Below are positions 15,271 through 22,735 of a stretch of DNA of 35,835 bases, in pieces. The position numbers and the translations under genes were made by a program. The stretch lies in contig CAPYID010000019.1 of assembly GCA_948739805.1 (NCBI GenBank), positions 1-35,835 on the forward strand. The letters run 5' to 3'. The number at the start of each line of letters is the position of its first letter. Position 1 is the first letter of the stretch. A model generated the notes under the pieces. The model worked only from the letters and a program-made list of their open reading frames with translations. It was not told where the DNA came from and did no database searches. The stretch is from an uncultured Clostridia bacterium (GTDB taxonomy: Bacteria > Bacillota > Clostridia > TANB77 > CAG-508).

Positions 15271-16113
15271 TTATTCTCTATCATTAGTTAATTTTTTTAT
15301 ATCTTTTTTTGTTAATTCTTTATAATTTGTTTTTTCTACAACTTTTTTACCAATTTTCTCTTCAATTTCTCTTCTGGCTTTTCCTGTAATTTTGCCAGCT
15401 TCTTGTACATCGTCTTTTAATTCCTCTAATCCAAAGCTATTATTAGTATTATGCATTTCATTTGCTGTTACTTCTGCTAAATTTGTTATTGCAAGTTCTA
15501 GTTTTCCCATACTATCCCTTAAATTTCTTTTGGTTTTATTAATTCCTTTTAATTCTTTATATTGAGTGGTATTCATATTAAATGTACTTTTGTATATTTC
15601 ATTTGTCAGTATTGCATAATCTCTATCTTTAGCTCCTCTTTCTTTCCAAGTATCAGTAAGTTCCTTCCTACTATCTATTGATTTTAGTCTTTGTGCAATC
15701 CACGTATCTTCATAGCCTTTTCTTATATAAGTTTCCTTCGCTCTATTAATAGCAAGTTCTGGATTTACAATTTCATCTAATCTTTCACTGCCTACTTGTG
15801 CTAACCATAATTTAAAAGGTTCTGCTTTAGGTGATGGAATAGATTGTATAATTCTTAATATTCCTTTTGTATTTGCTGTTCTTATCTTTCTTATTTTTCC
15901 ATCTTTAGCTTTCATTTCAACTAGGGTACAAATTGTACCCCAGTTATTATTTAATTCTTCATCTCTAGCTTTCAACTTTTTTATGTATTGTTTTACATCT
16001 ACAGAGTCTGTTAAGATTTGAACAACATCTTCTACTGAAAAATACCAATCTTCATTGTACCATTTCCTTCTTATTTCTTTTTCCTCAAATAAAGCCAATT
16101 TATTTTCTTGCAT
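15271..16113 (-). CDS. Bro-N domain protein, DinD-like
   Basis: A 280-aa protein. Residues about 1-110 form a Bro-N domain (IRRKWYNEDWYFSVEDVVQI, then DVKQYIKKLKARDEEL, and the conserved PSPKAEPFKLWLAQVG). The rest (ERLDEIVNPELAINRAKETY...WIAQRLKSIDSRKELTDTW) matches the layout of DinD and related phage antirepressor-like proteins of about 275-285 aa. Bro-N binds DNA; DinD is SOS-induced in enterobacteria and modulates RecA there. Here it is the first gene of an operon with the DinG-like helicase, starting 29 bp after the -10. A phage antirepressor is the main alternative. Confidence 0.8.
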   Translation of the reverse strand: MQENKLALFEEKEIRRKWYNEDWYFSVEDVVQILTDSVDVKQYIKKLKARDEELNNNWGTICTLVEMKAKDGKIRKIRTANTKGILRIIQSIPSPKAEPFKLWLAQVGSERLDEIVNPELAINRAKETYIRKGYEDTWIAQRLKSIDSRKELTDTWKERGAKDRDYAILTNEIYKSTFNMNTTQYKELKGINKTKRNLRDSMGKLELAITNLAEVTANEMHNTNNSFGLEELKDDVQEAGKITGKARREIEEKIGKKVVEKTNYKELTKKDIKKLTNDRE

Positions 16114-16141
16114 AATGCCACTTCCTTATTTATTTTTTGAT

Positions 16142-16183
16142 ATTATATAACATTTTCTTATCATTGTCAAACATTTGTTTTTG
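16142..16183 (-). promoter_or_regulatory. Consensus promoter overlapped by a LexA-box-like dyad
   Basis: Minus strand: TTGACA (16165-16170), 17-bp spacer, TATAAT (16142-16147), a perfect SigA match. The dyad AAACAAATGTTT (16169-16180) covers the upstream edge of the -35. It keeps the AACAnATGTT heart of the Gram-positive SOS box (CGAACATATGTTCG) with changes at the outer bases. A strong promoter masked by a repressor site suits a damage-induced operon. Confidence 0.7.
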
Positions 16184-16193
16184 TGCTGTAAAA

Positions 16194-16223
16194 AAGCAAT
16201 TATTTAAAATTAAATAACTGCTT
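16194..16223 (-). terminator. Terminator of the 16231-19066 operon
   Basis: Minus strand: AAGCAGTTATTT pairs with AAATAATTGCTT (one G-U), followed by TTTTTTAC. It follows the GNAT-like stop at 16231 by 7 bp. Confidence 0.8.
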
Positions 16224-16230
16224 TAATTAT

Positions 16231-16824
16231 CTATACCCTTTTCATTTTCTCTATAACTTTCGTAAATTTTTCTCCATCTTCACAATATATTTTAGATTCA
16301 TGACTTGTATTTCTTATATAATCCATTTTTAATAACTTCTTACATATCTTTTCTCCATGTATTGTACTAGCATCTGCCATTACTTTTTCTATTTTGATAT
16401 TTCTTTCAAATAATAAATCTAATATATTTATGCATCCTTTTAGAAGATTTGTTATCACTCTATAATTGTTTCTATATCTTTTGTCTATTGATATAGAAGA
16501 TAAATATATGTAATATGATTTATTATCTTCATATTCTTTTATTTGACTATACACTACATCTGCTTCGTTTATTTTATCTTCATAAATATCATAAAAGACT
16601 TCTTTATTTAATGGTAATATATTTACAAAAGCTATAATTTCATTATTACTATTTCTTAGTCCAATACAAGTTAAATTGTTTTTCCTATACCAATTTAATA
16701 CTTCTTCTGCTGATGTTATATTTTCATTTGGAAAATAACAATGTTCTATATTTTCCATCATTTTAAAGTCTTTTAAATCAAATTTATATTCTATTTTTAA
16801 TTCTTCCATACTCTCCCCATTCAT
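16231..16824 (-). CDS. GNAT-like acetyltransferase
   Basis: A 197-aa protein resembling GNATs of about 200 aa: EIIAFVNILPLNKEVFYDI, then the core strand YYIYLSSISIDKRYRNNYRV followed by a helix ITNLLKGCINIL, and a C-terminal GEKICKKLLKMDYIRNTSHE. The usual RxxGxG/A loop is replaced by RYRNNYRV, so acetyl-CoA binding is not certain. The first ATG has a weak site; a GGGGAG stands just before the inner ATG (Met6), so translation may start there. It is the last gene of a three-gene operon with the beta-lactamase-like and nitrilase-fusion genes. Confidence 0.65.
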   Translation of the reverse strand: MNGESMEELKIEYKFDLKDFKMMENIEHCYFPNENITSAEEVLNWYRKNNLTCIGLRNSNNEIIAFVNILPLNKEVFYDIYEDKINEADVVYSQIKEYEDNKSYYIYLSSISIDKRYRNNYRVITNLLKGCINILDLLFERNIKIEKVMADASTIHGEKICKKLLKMDYIRNTSHESKIYCEDGEKFTKVIEKMKRV

Positions 16825-16844
16825 GTTATTAATATTACTTTGTT

Positions 16845-17660
16845 TTAATATTTACTTATATATTCATTAAATATAATATTACTTATCTTTCTTCCCATAT
16901 TATAAACATACTCATCATTCAAGTAATTTTCATCTTTAAAATCTTTTATCATAATTGTTAGAATATAATTACCATATATCGTTGATACTATTCCACCATC
17001 ATTTCTTACTGATTCATATTTTCCACTTTTACTTACTATATAATTAACAATTGAGTTTTCTACTTCTTTATAAACCTTATCAATTCCATCTCCAATCATT
17101 TCATGATATTTTTGATTCTTTATAATACTTATTATTTCTTGTGTCATTTCTTTATCAAATAATTCATAATTATTTAATTTTTTCCATACTAAATAATAGT
17201 CATAAGCTGTAGTTTCCGAAAATACTTCATTTTCAACTGATTTAAATTTACTATATAATTTTGTGTTATTACATCCTATATTTGCTATACTTTTATTTAT
17301 ATTTTCTATTCCTAAAAAATCTATCAATATATTAGTAGCAACATTATCACTTATAATCATCATTAGTGTTGCAATATCTAATATTGGAAGTTTTATTCCT
17401 TTACTTAAATACCTTAAAATGCCACTACCATTTACATAGTCCTTTTCTTCATATTTTAGTTCTTTCTCTCGATTTATTACTCCTTTATTAATTTGATTGA
17501 ACAATTCAATTAGAATAAATATTTTTATGCAACTTGCAGAATTATATTTTTCATTTTCATTTATTTTTATTGTATTTCCTTTTAAATCATCATAATATAT
17601 TGCTATTTTTCCATCAAAATTGACTATACTATTTTTAATTATTTTTTCTATATCCATCAA
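16845..17660 (-). CDS. Class A beta-lactamase-like serine hydrolase without signal peptide
   Basis: A 271-aa protein with all three penicilloyl-serine-transferase motifs: SxxK as SCIK (Ser43, Lys46), SDN (Ser104-Asn106 in MIISDNVATN), and KSG in VSKSGKYESVRNDGGIV. A Glu lies in the omega-loop region (VFSETTAYDY) but not in the classic ExxLN form. There is no signal peptide or lipobox, so it should stay in the cytoplasm, where it could not shield the cell wall target. I therefore infer hydrolysis of another substrate, or action on drugs that have entered; true resistance cannot be read. It lies 17 bp after the nitrilase-fusion gene. Confidence 0.8.
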   Translation of the reverse strand: MMDIEKIIKNSIVNFDGKIAIYYDDLKGNTIKINENEKYNSASCIKIFILIELFNQINKGVINREKELKYEEKDYVNGSGILRYLSKGIKLPILDIATLMMIISDNVATNILIDFLGIENINKSIANIGCNNTKLYSKFKSVENEVFSETTAYDYYLVWKKLNNYELFDKEMTQEIISIIKNQKYHEMIGDGIDKVYKEVENSIVNYIVSKSGKYESVRNDGGIVSTIYGNYILTIMIKDFKDENYLNDEYVYNMGRKISNIIFNEYISKY

Positions 17661-17677
17661 CTTTCTCCTATAAATTC

Positions 17678-19066
17678 TTACTTATAATTTCTTCTCGAAT
17701 CTTTTCTTATAAAAGGTTCTTGTACATTATCTTCTATTAATCGTTTATAAGCATAAGGTTTCCTATAAGCATCTCCTAAAGTTTCTCTACTTCTATATTC
17801 TCTAATTTCACTCATATTAAACTGTGCAATTTTAATATCTTCTTTGTCATTCATTACTAACATTTCACTATTTAATTCATGTTTATTTATGTTTCTTACT
17901 ATTGGGCTATATGCTGAAGATTTTCCTCCATGGTTTGCATAGTTTACAGTTACGATACCTACCATATTTTCATATGCTCTTACTTTTAATTGTTCTAATC
18001 TTATTTTTGACATATAACAAGCATTTGGGACAAGTATAATTTCACTTCCTTGTAGCATTAAAATTCTTGCACTTTCTGGAAAATCTCTATCAAAACAAAT
18101 CATTGTACCTAATTTTACCTTTCCTCTACCATAGTCTAACTCACAAGTCTTAAACTCTGTGCCAGATTGAGTATATGCTTCCATTTTAGAATCAACTGTA
18201 TGTACCTTTGAATATTTTAATACAATATTTCCATTTCTATCAATAATAACAACTGTATTTCTAGGCTTTTGTTCAGTTTTTTCTAAATAAGTAATTGCTA
18301 TTGCCATTCCAAGTTCTTTTGCTAAATTTATATATTTATTAATAAACTCATTGTCATTTTCTATTGCTTTACTATTCCATTTATTTACCTTTTCTTGTGG
18401 TATATTAACTTGATCTTCTAAATCTCCTTCAAATAGCATTTCATATCCAGTATTCCACATTTCTGGAAATACTGCAATATCTGCCCCTATCTCTTTTGCC
18501 TTTTTACAATATTCAATACCTTTTAACATATTATTTTCTATTGAATCAGTTGGATTTAATTGTAATAAGGCAACATTAAAAATATCTGATAAAGTATTAG
18601 TATAATTTAATATTGTACTGGCTAAAAGTTCTATATCATCAATATTGTCAATAGTTGGAATATGTATAAAAGCAATTTTACTTTTTAAGTCATTAGTTTG
18701 TTTAAAACTTAATGCTCTAAAAAATACATTATTACATAAATAATTTCCTGAATCACATGAACTTATAACTTTATAATTATTGCTTTCTAATTTTTCTTTT
18801 AAAACACCATAATAAAAATCTGTTTGTAATTTAGTCTCTTCTAAAACAGCATTATTTTCTAAATAAATATTTCTAGTATTTGGCTTTTGTCCAAAAATTA
18901 ATACATAATCATAATTTTGTAACATTTTTTCTTCTATTTGATTACTACTTACTTCAAAATCATTTTCTAAATATAAAATATCTTGATTATTTTTTTCTTT
19001 TATATTATCTAATAATACTTTTGCTGAATTATCATTTCCTTTAAAACCTGCTATTAATATTTTCAT
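17678..19066 (-). CDS. Fusion: pyroglutamyl-peptidase-like domain plus nitrilase domain
   Basis: A 462-aa two-domain protein. Residues about 1-150 follow the peptidase C15 plan: MKILIAGFKG start, FGQKPNTRNIYLEN (catalytic Glu region), SCDSGNYLCNNVFFRAL (catalytic Cys of the YLCN motif) and IAFIHIPT (His). Residues about 160-450 are a carbon-nitrogen hydrolase: Glu in ADIAVFPEMWNTGYE, Lys in VLKYSKVHT, Cys in LGTMICFDRDFPESARI. Both triads look intact. C15 enzymes remove N-terminal pyroglutamate; nitrilase-family members cut amides or nitriles. The fusion may break down a lactam-capped amide in two steps, which is inference. It heads the operon and its promoter region holds a 22-bp inverted repeat. 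Confidence 0.85.
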   Translation of the reverse strand: MKILIAGFKGNDNSAKVLLDNIKEKNNQDILYLENDFEVSSNQIEEKMLQNYDYVLIFGQKPNTRNIYLENNAVLEETKLQTDFYYGVLKEKLESNNYKVISSCDSGNYLCNNVFFRALSFKQTNDLKSKIAFIHIPTIDNIDDIELLASTILNYTNTLSDIFNVALLQLNPTDSIENNMLKGIEYCKKAKEIGADIAVFPEMWNTGYEMLFEGDLEDQVNIPQEKVNKWNSKAIENDNEFINKYINLAKELGMAIAITYLEKTEQKPRNTVVIIDRNGNIVLKYSKVHTVDSKMEAYTQSGTEFKTCELDYGRGKVKLGTMICFDRDFPESARILMLQGSEIILVPNACYMSKIRLEQLKVRAYENMVGIVTVNYANHGGKSSAYSPIVRNINKHELNSEMLVMNDKEDIKIAQFNMSEIREYRSRETLGDAYRKPYAYKRLIEDNVQEPFIRKDSRRNYK

Positions 19067-19088
19067 TTCGTTACCTCATCGTTTATCA

Positions 19089-19110
19089 TTTATGGTTACT
19101 ATACCATAAA
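19089..19110. promoter_or_regulatory. Perfect inverted repeat (probable operator) before the nitrilase-fusion gene
   Basis: Arms TTTATGGT and ACCATAAA with a 6-bp centre TACTAT. On the minus strand TATAGT within it could serve as an extended -10, and TTGACT lies at about 19112-19117. It sits 23 bp before the start codon. No regulator gene is next to it. Confidence 0.55.
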
Positions 19111-19203
19111 AAGTCAAAAAAATAAAGCATATAACAAATTAAATTATTACATACTTTACATTTTAAGTTTTATCTCCAAACATTCATATTTTTTATCATC
19201 AAA

Positions 19204-19380
19204 TTATACTACTCCGCACACCATATCAACTTCTATCGTTACCTTAATTTTATTATTTTCTACTCTTTTAACCTTATTTTTGCCTTTTTTCTCAAAACTA
19301 ATAAAATCTTCAAAAGCAGTAAACTCAACTATTTTGTCTAATTCTTTAGATATAGCACCGAGCAACACTCCACATGTGTG
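19204..19380 (-). pseudogene. Orphan C-terminal tail of a serine recombinase (second copy)
   Basis: An open frame passes through the att core and reads ISKELDKIVEFTAFEDFISF, then a Lys-rich stretch and KIKVTIEVDMVCGVV before TAA at 19204-19206. The pattern (E-F-x-FI-F-E-K ... K.KV.IE.DM) is that of serine recombinase C-termini and resembles the tail at 10310. It uses the same frame through the core (CGV) as that tail. It has no start and no resolvase domain. Confidence 0.65.
19351..19379. other. Putative att junction between elements B and C
   Basis: Core CACTCCACATGTGT at 19366-19379, identical to that at 10451-10464. The minus strand reads THVECCSVLYLKN then stop in one frame. Recombinase 3 ends at 19437, about 57 bp from the core, so here the recombinase gene itself is not interrupted. 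Confidence 0.65.
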
Positions 19381-19436
19381 GTGTGGGTCTGAGTGTAAGG
19401 TAGTCTTAATATGGAGTAAGTGTTGTTGTAAGGTTA

Positions 19437-21248
19437 CTAATTTTCATTACTCATATCACATTCTACCCTAACTCTAACCTTTTTTATTACTTTTTTCTTA
19501 AAATTTCCGTCTTTATCTCTATCGTAAGCTATAAAATTTTGTTGGTCTATAAAATCTAATAACACTATATTTCTATAATCTTGTGTTAATTTGTTTCGTT
19601 CCACTATATGCTCTTTTGAAACATCTTTTTCTTTCTTAAACATATTTGAATGAGTTTTTACAATAAATCTTAACATATATGGGTCTGCTCTGCCACTTTC
19701 ATTATACCCTCCAACAATAATATAGTCAACAAGTGTGTCAAAGACATCTATATCAAATTCTTCCATAATAGCGTTAGTGTCAAAAACTTTTTTTAATTTC
19801 TTTATGCCTCTTTCTATGCTGTCGTCATCTTCCATATTTGCTTGAATTTCCATTATTTTAGTGTCTACTTCTTTTATTTTTAATAAACACTCATCTTTCT
19901 TTTCTGTATAAATATCTTTTGTAATTGTACCATCTAGCATATAGTCTAATAACTTATTGCATTTATTTTTTAATTCTTCTTTTTGTGTTTCTAGTTTCTT
20001 TATATTATCTTTTGGAGAATTGCTTTTCATTAGACTTGATATATTATTTAGGAAATTGTCTACTAATAATTTGTTATCATTACATAGTAGTTTATATGCG
20101 TCTACAAATGACTTTTCTAATACATCTGCTCTCATTATTTTACATTTATTACAAAACTCTTTTCCTAGTTTACTTGCTGTTTGACATAGCCAAGCAGGTT
20201 TTGGATTTGCTGTTGTATATAGACTTCTTCTTGTAAAGCTACTTCCACAAAATCCACATCTAATTCTATTACTCATTGGGTATTTTCTTCCTACATTTCC
20301 AACTTTCCTACTTGCTGACCTGCCTCCGTTTCTTTCTTTCATTATTTGTTGTACTTTTTCAAATGTTTCTTCGTCTATTATTGCCTCGTGATGATTAGAA
20401 ATATAATACTTATCTTCCTCTCCCATATTAGATAATCTTTTATGACTAATTGGGTCTATTGTAAATGTTTTTCCTTGTAGTACATCTCCTTTGTATTTTT
20501 CATTTTTTAGTATTTTTCTTACTGTTGTTTCGCACCATACAGCTTTTCCCTTTGGTGTTTTTATTCCCAGTTTAGTTAATTGTCTTGATATACTTTCTGC
20601 TCCAAATCCCTCTAAATATTTTTCATAAATTAGTCTAACAATTTCTGCCTCTTGTTCATTTATAGTTAAAGTGTTATCTTCTGGATTATAAGTATAACCT
20701 AAACAACCACCAAAGCCAATTAGTTCTCCTCGTTCCTTTTTCATTTTTAGTCCTAATTTTACGTGTGTAGATGTATTTTCGCTTTCTTGTTGTGCTACTG
20801 AACTTAATATTGTTAATAGTAATTCTCCTGACATTTCTAATGTATTTATTCCTTCTTCTTCAAAAAATACAGCTACATTATGCTCTTTTAACATTCTTAC
20901 ATATTTTAGTGTGTCTACTGTATTTCTTGCAAATCTTGATATTGACTTTGTCATTATCATATCAAATTTATCATCTAAAGCGTCCTGTATCATTTTCATA
21001 AAGTCATTTCTTTTATAGTCTAATGTACCAGAAATTGCCTCATCTGCATAAATTTCTATATACCTCCATTCTGGATTAGATGTTATTTTTTCTTTGTAAT
21101 ATGCTTTTTGCGATTCATAACTGTTTTTTTGGTCTTCATCATCTGTACTTACTCTACAATATGCTGTTACTCTTAATCCTGTTGTAACCTTTAAACCAGT
21201 TGTACGATTTATTCGTCCATCGACTTTTTTTATTAAAGTTACATTCAT
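19437..21248 (-). CDS. Large serine recombinase 3
   Basis: A 603-aa enzyme starting at ATG 21248 after AAGGAGG. It has a resolvase domain with TAYCRVST (Ser34), YADEAISGT, KSISRFARN and AQQESENTSTHVKLGL; a recombinase domain with VRKILKNEKYKGDVLQGKTF; a zinc ribbon RCGFCGSSFTRR...CQ...CNKC (about 330-380); a coiled coil (about 405-480). The C-terminus is of the full type (IVLLDFIDQQNFIAYDRD...KKVRVRVECDMSNEN), unlike recombinase 2. It sits 58 bp after its SHOCT-like gene. It should mobilise element C; the other end of that element was not found in the window. Confidence 0.96.
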   Translation of the reverse strand: MNVTLIKKVDGRINRTTGLKVTTGLRVTAYCRVSTDDEDQKNSYESQKAYYKEKITSNPEWRYIEIYADEAISGTLDYKRNDFMKMIQDALDDKFDMIMTKSISRFARNTVDTLKYVRMLKEHNVAVFFEEEGINTLEMSGELLLTILSSVAQQESENTSTHVKLGLKMKKERGELIGFGGCLGYTYNPEDNTLTINEQEAEIVRLIYEKYLEGFGAESISRQLTKLGIKTPKGKAVWCETTVRKILKNEKYKGDVLQGKTFTIDPISHKRLSNMGEEDKYYISNHHEAIIDEETFEKVQQIMKERNGGRSASRKVGNVGRKYPMSNRIRCGFCGSSFTRRSLYTTANPKPAWLCQTASKLGKEFCNKCKIMRADVLEKSFVDAYKLLCNDNKLLVDNFLNNISSLMKSNSPKDNIKKLETQKEELKNKCNKLLDYMLDGTITKDIYTEKKDECLLKIKEVDTKIMEIQANMEDDDSIERGIKKLKKVFDTNAIMEEFDIDVFDTLVDYIIVGGYNESGRADPYMLRFIVKTHSNMFKKEKDVSKEHIVERNKLTQDYRNIVLLDFIDQQNFIAYDRDKDGNFKKKVIKKVRVRVECDMSNEN

Positions 21249-21306
21249 TCATACCTCCTTTTCCAATTTTTAACCACTAACACATTATATTTTTATCTTC
21301 TTATTT

Positions 21307-21471
21307 TCAAATGTGTGAATTTTTATTTATTTTAGCTTTTGTTGATTTATATACTATTTCATCTATTTTATTATTATTTTTTAAATGATTTAATGCTCTT
21401 AATTGTAGTGTATATTGGAGTAATTTTTTATCTACTTTTTCACTGTTATTTGTTAAAACTTTCTCAATCAA
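21307..21471 (-). CDS. Small SHOCT-like protein upstream of recombinase 3
   Basis: The C-terminal half (QLRALNHLKNNNKIDEIVYK then STKAKI) has the SHOCT-like helix-turn-helix plan. The frame is open to a TTG at 21516 (69 aa) without a clear ribosome site. AAAGGAG ends at 21481, directly before an in-frame ATG (21480) but 9 nt before a TTG (21471), so I prefer the latter (54 aa, like the 58- and 61-aa paralogues). Sequence identity to the other two is low, but size, fold pattern and place before the recombinase agree. Confidence 0.6.
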   Translation of the reverse strand: MIEKVLTNNSEKVDKKLLQYTLQLRALNHLKNNNKIDEIVYKSTKAKINKNSHI

Positions 21472-21533
21472 TGTTACCATCTCCTTTAAGTGATTGATAA
21501 AAACACTACCATTCAATTTTCTTTGGTAGTTAT

Positions 21534-21556
21534 TGGTATATTTTCTCTTTATACCT
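21534..21556 (-). other. Inverted repeat before SHOCT gene 3
   Basis: GGTATA and TATACC arms separated by 9-10 AT-rich bases, with outer TTGG/CCAA. On the minus strand TTGGAA-N17-TATACC could be a weak promoter. It lies between the candidate RNA and the SHOCT gene and could also be an extra hairpin of that RNA. Confidence 0.4.
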
Positions 21557-21564
21557 TTTCCAAT

Positions 21565-21784
21565 AATTCATTAGACAGATGTTTTGCTTACATCTCATAG
21601 GATTTTCACCTACCTGTTTACAGGCTTGTACTCATTGCGTGGGACGCTTTTAACGCTCGTTCTATGACTATACAAAAGTTTCTTTCCTCTTACACTTATC
21701 TTCGCCTTATTAGTTGCAAGCTAATATTTAAGTAATAGATTTTATTACTAGCTCAAGTAATCAAAGGACTGTATCTAATGAATT
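21565..21784 (-). ncRNA. Candidate structured RNA of about 220 nt in the recombinase 3 leader
   Basis: A perfect 11-bp long-range stem joins AATTCATTAGA and TCTAATGAATT at the two ends (21774-21784 with 21565-21575). Inside are CCTGT/ACAGG (21613-21624), AGATGT/ACATCT (21577-21595) and a GC-rich segment AGCGTTAAAAGCGTCCCACG, all richer in G+C than the neighbours. There is no ORF over 60 codons. Closed multi-stem RNAs of this size include raiA-type and phage-associated large RNAs, but I cannot match it to one. It reads toward the SHOCT-recombinase operon, so it could be a leader element or a separate RNA. Confidence 0.55.
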
Positions 21785-21815
21785 GCTATTCAATTTTCAA
21801 TGTTCTTTAATTTTT

Positions 21816-22060
21816 CGAGATTTTCCCTCTCATATATAACAGCGTTTGAAAAGTTAAAAAGGTTATGTTTTTTTCAAAAAAATTTTATTTTTTGTATATG
21901 TGATTTTAAATCTCCTACTTATAACAGCGATTGAAAAATCAAAAACTTGACCTTTTTTTGAAAAAATTTTATTTTTTTTGAAGTTTTTATATATGAGATT
22001 TTCTCTCTTATCTATAACAGCGATTGAGAAATGAAAAATGGGACATTTTTAAAAAAATTT
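21816..22060. repeat. Three diverged 85-93 bp direct repeats
   Basis: Each unit holds GAnATTTTCTCTC (variable), then TATAACAGCGATTGAAAAA, then an A-tract/T-tract stretch (AAAAAAATTTTATTTTTT). The ATAAC marks lie at 21836, 21921 and 22014, so the period is 85 and 93 bp. The units are about 70-80 percent alike by eye. They lie upstream of the candidate RNA and take the place held by the palindrome arrays in elements A and B. Confidence 0.7.
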
Positions 22061-22096
22061 TTAATGAAAATTTAGATTTAAAATATAATTAGACAC

Positions 22097-22134
22097 AAAA
22101 AAGAGATACTAACTTGTTTTTAATATCTCTTTTT
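22097..22134. terminator. Bidirectional terminator after the lincosamide transferase gene
   Basis: AAAAGAGATA and TATCTCTTTT arms with a 15-nt loop, A-run on one side and T-run on the other. It lies about 70 bp after the stop at 22205 and separates the cargo operon from the recombinase module. Confidence 0.85.
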
Positions 22135-22204
22135 GTTATATTTCATTTTTTATATAATATTTATGATAATCCTCTCTATAACTTGTAATTTATAATGTTA
22201 TAAA

Positions 22205-22696
22205 TTATTTTGATATACCCTCAAGAACTGAAATATCTTGCTTATCTTTATCTCTTAACTCATAGCCTGAATGGAAAATTTTTTGTCCTTTTAGGGATAT
22301 GCAAGGAATTGTTTTTCCTTCAAAAATAGCATTACTGAAAAAATCTTTTTCAAATTCATAGAATCCACCTTCTAAATCTGCTTGTTTTGAAGTTCCATCC
22401 TCATTCAAAATAAATGGGTGAATATCCAAATATCCATATTTTTCACTATATAATTCTATTCTAACAGGTTTCCAGTCTGTATCTACCTCATATCCATATT
22501 TTAAAAGTATTTTTAACAATTCTTCTGTATGTTGTGCATCAAAATCCACATCAATATCTCTATGATTTCGTGTTTGTTTACCTGCTAATATATCAACACC
22601 CCAACCACCATCAATCCAATATTTTATGTTTGAATCTTCTAATAAATTTATAATAGTCATTAAATCTTCTTTTGTTGTTATCTCTTTTCTATTCAT
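22205..22696 (-). CDS. lnu: Lincosamide nucleotidyltransferase, Lnu(A/C)-like
   Basis: A 163-aa protein matching the short Lnu family (161-164 aa). The catalytic block is YWIDGGWGVDILAGKQTRNH followed by RDIDVDFDAQHT; the two Asp of DIDVD and Asp of DGGWGVD bind metal. Further family blocks are YGYLDIHPFILNEDGTSKQA, DLEGGFYEF and CISLKGQKIFHSGYELRD. The enzyme adds an AMP group to lincomycin and clindamycin in the cytoplasm. It is the last gene of a five-gene operon that starts at 24806; the gap to the flavodoxin gene is 39 bp. No dedicated promoter or attenuator was seen, so expression follows the operon. From memory it looks closer to Lnu(C) than Lnu(A). Confidence 0.93.
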   Translation of the reverse strand: MNRKEITTKEDLMTIINLLEDSNIKYWIDGGWGVDILAGKQTRNHRDIDVDFDAQHTEELLKILLKYGYEVDTDWKPVRIELYSEKYGYLDIHPFILNEDGTSKQADLEGGFYEFEKDFFSNAIFEGKTIPCISLKGQKIFHSGYELRDKDKQDISVLEGISK

Positions 22697-22735
22697 ATAA
22701 ATTCTCCTCTACAACTTGTAATTTTGCAGTTACTT

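Noticed and set aside
21816..22060. Possible CRISPR array
   Set aside because: Only three units, the repeats are diverged, the sequence between motifs is itself related, and no cas gene is present.
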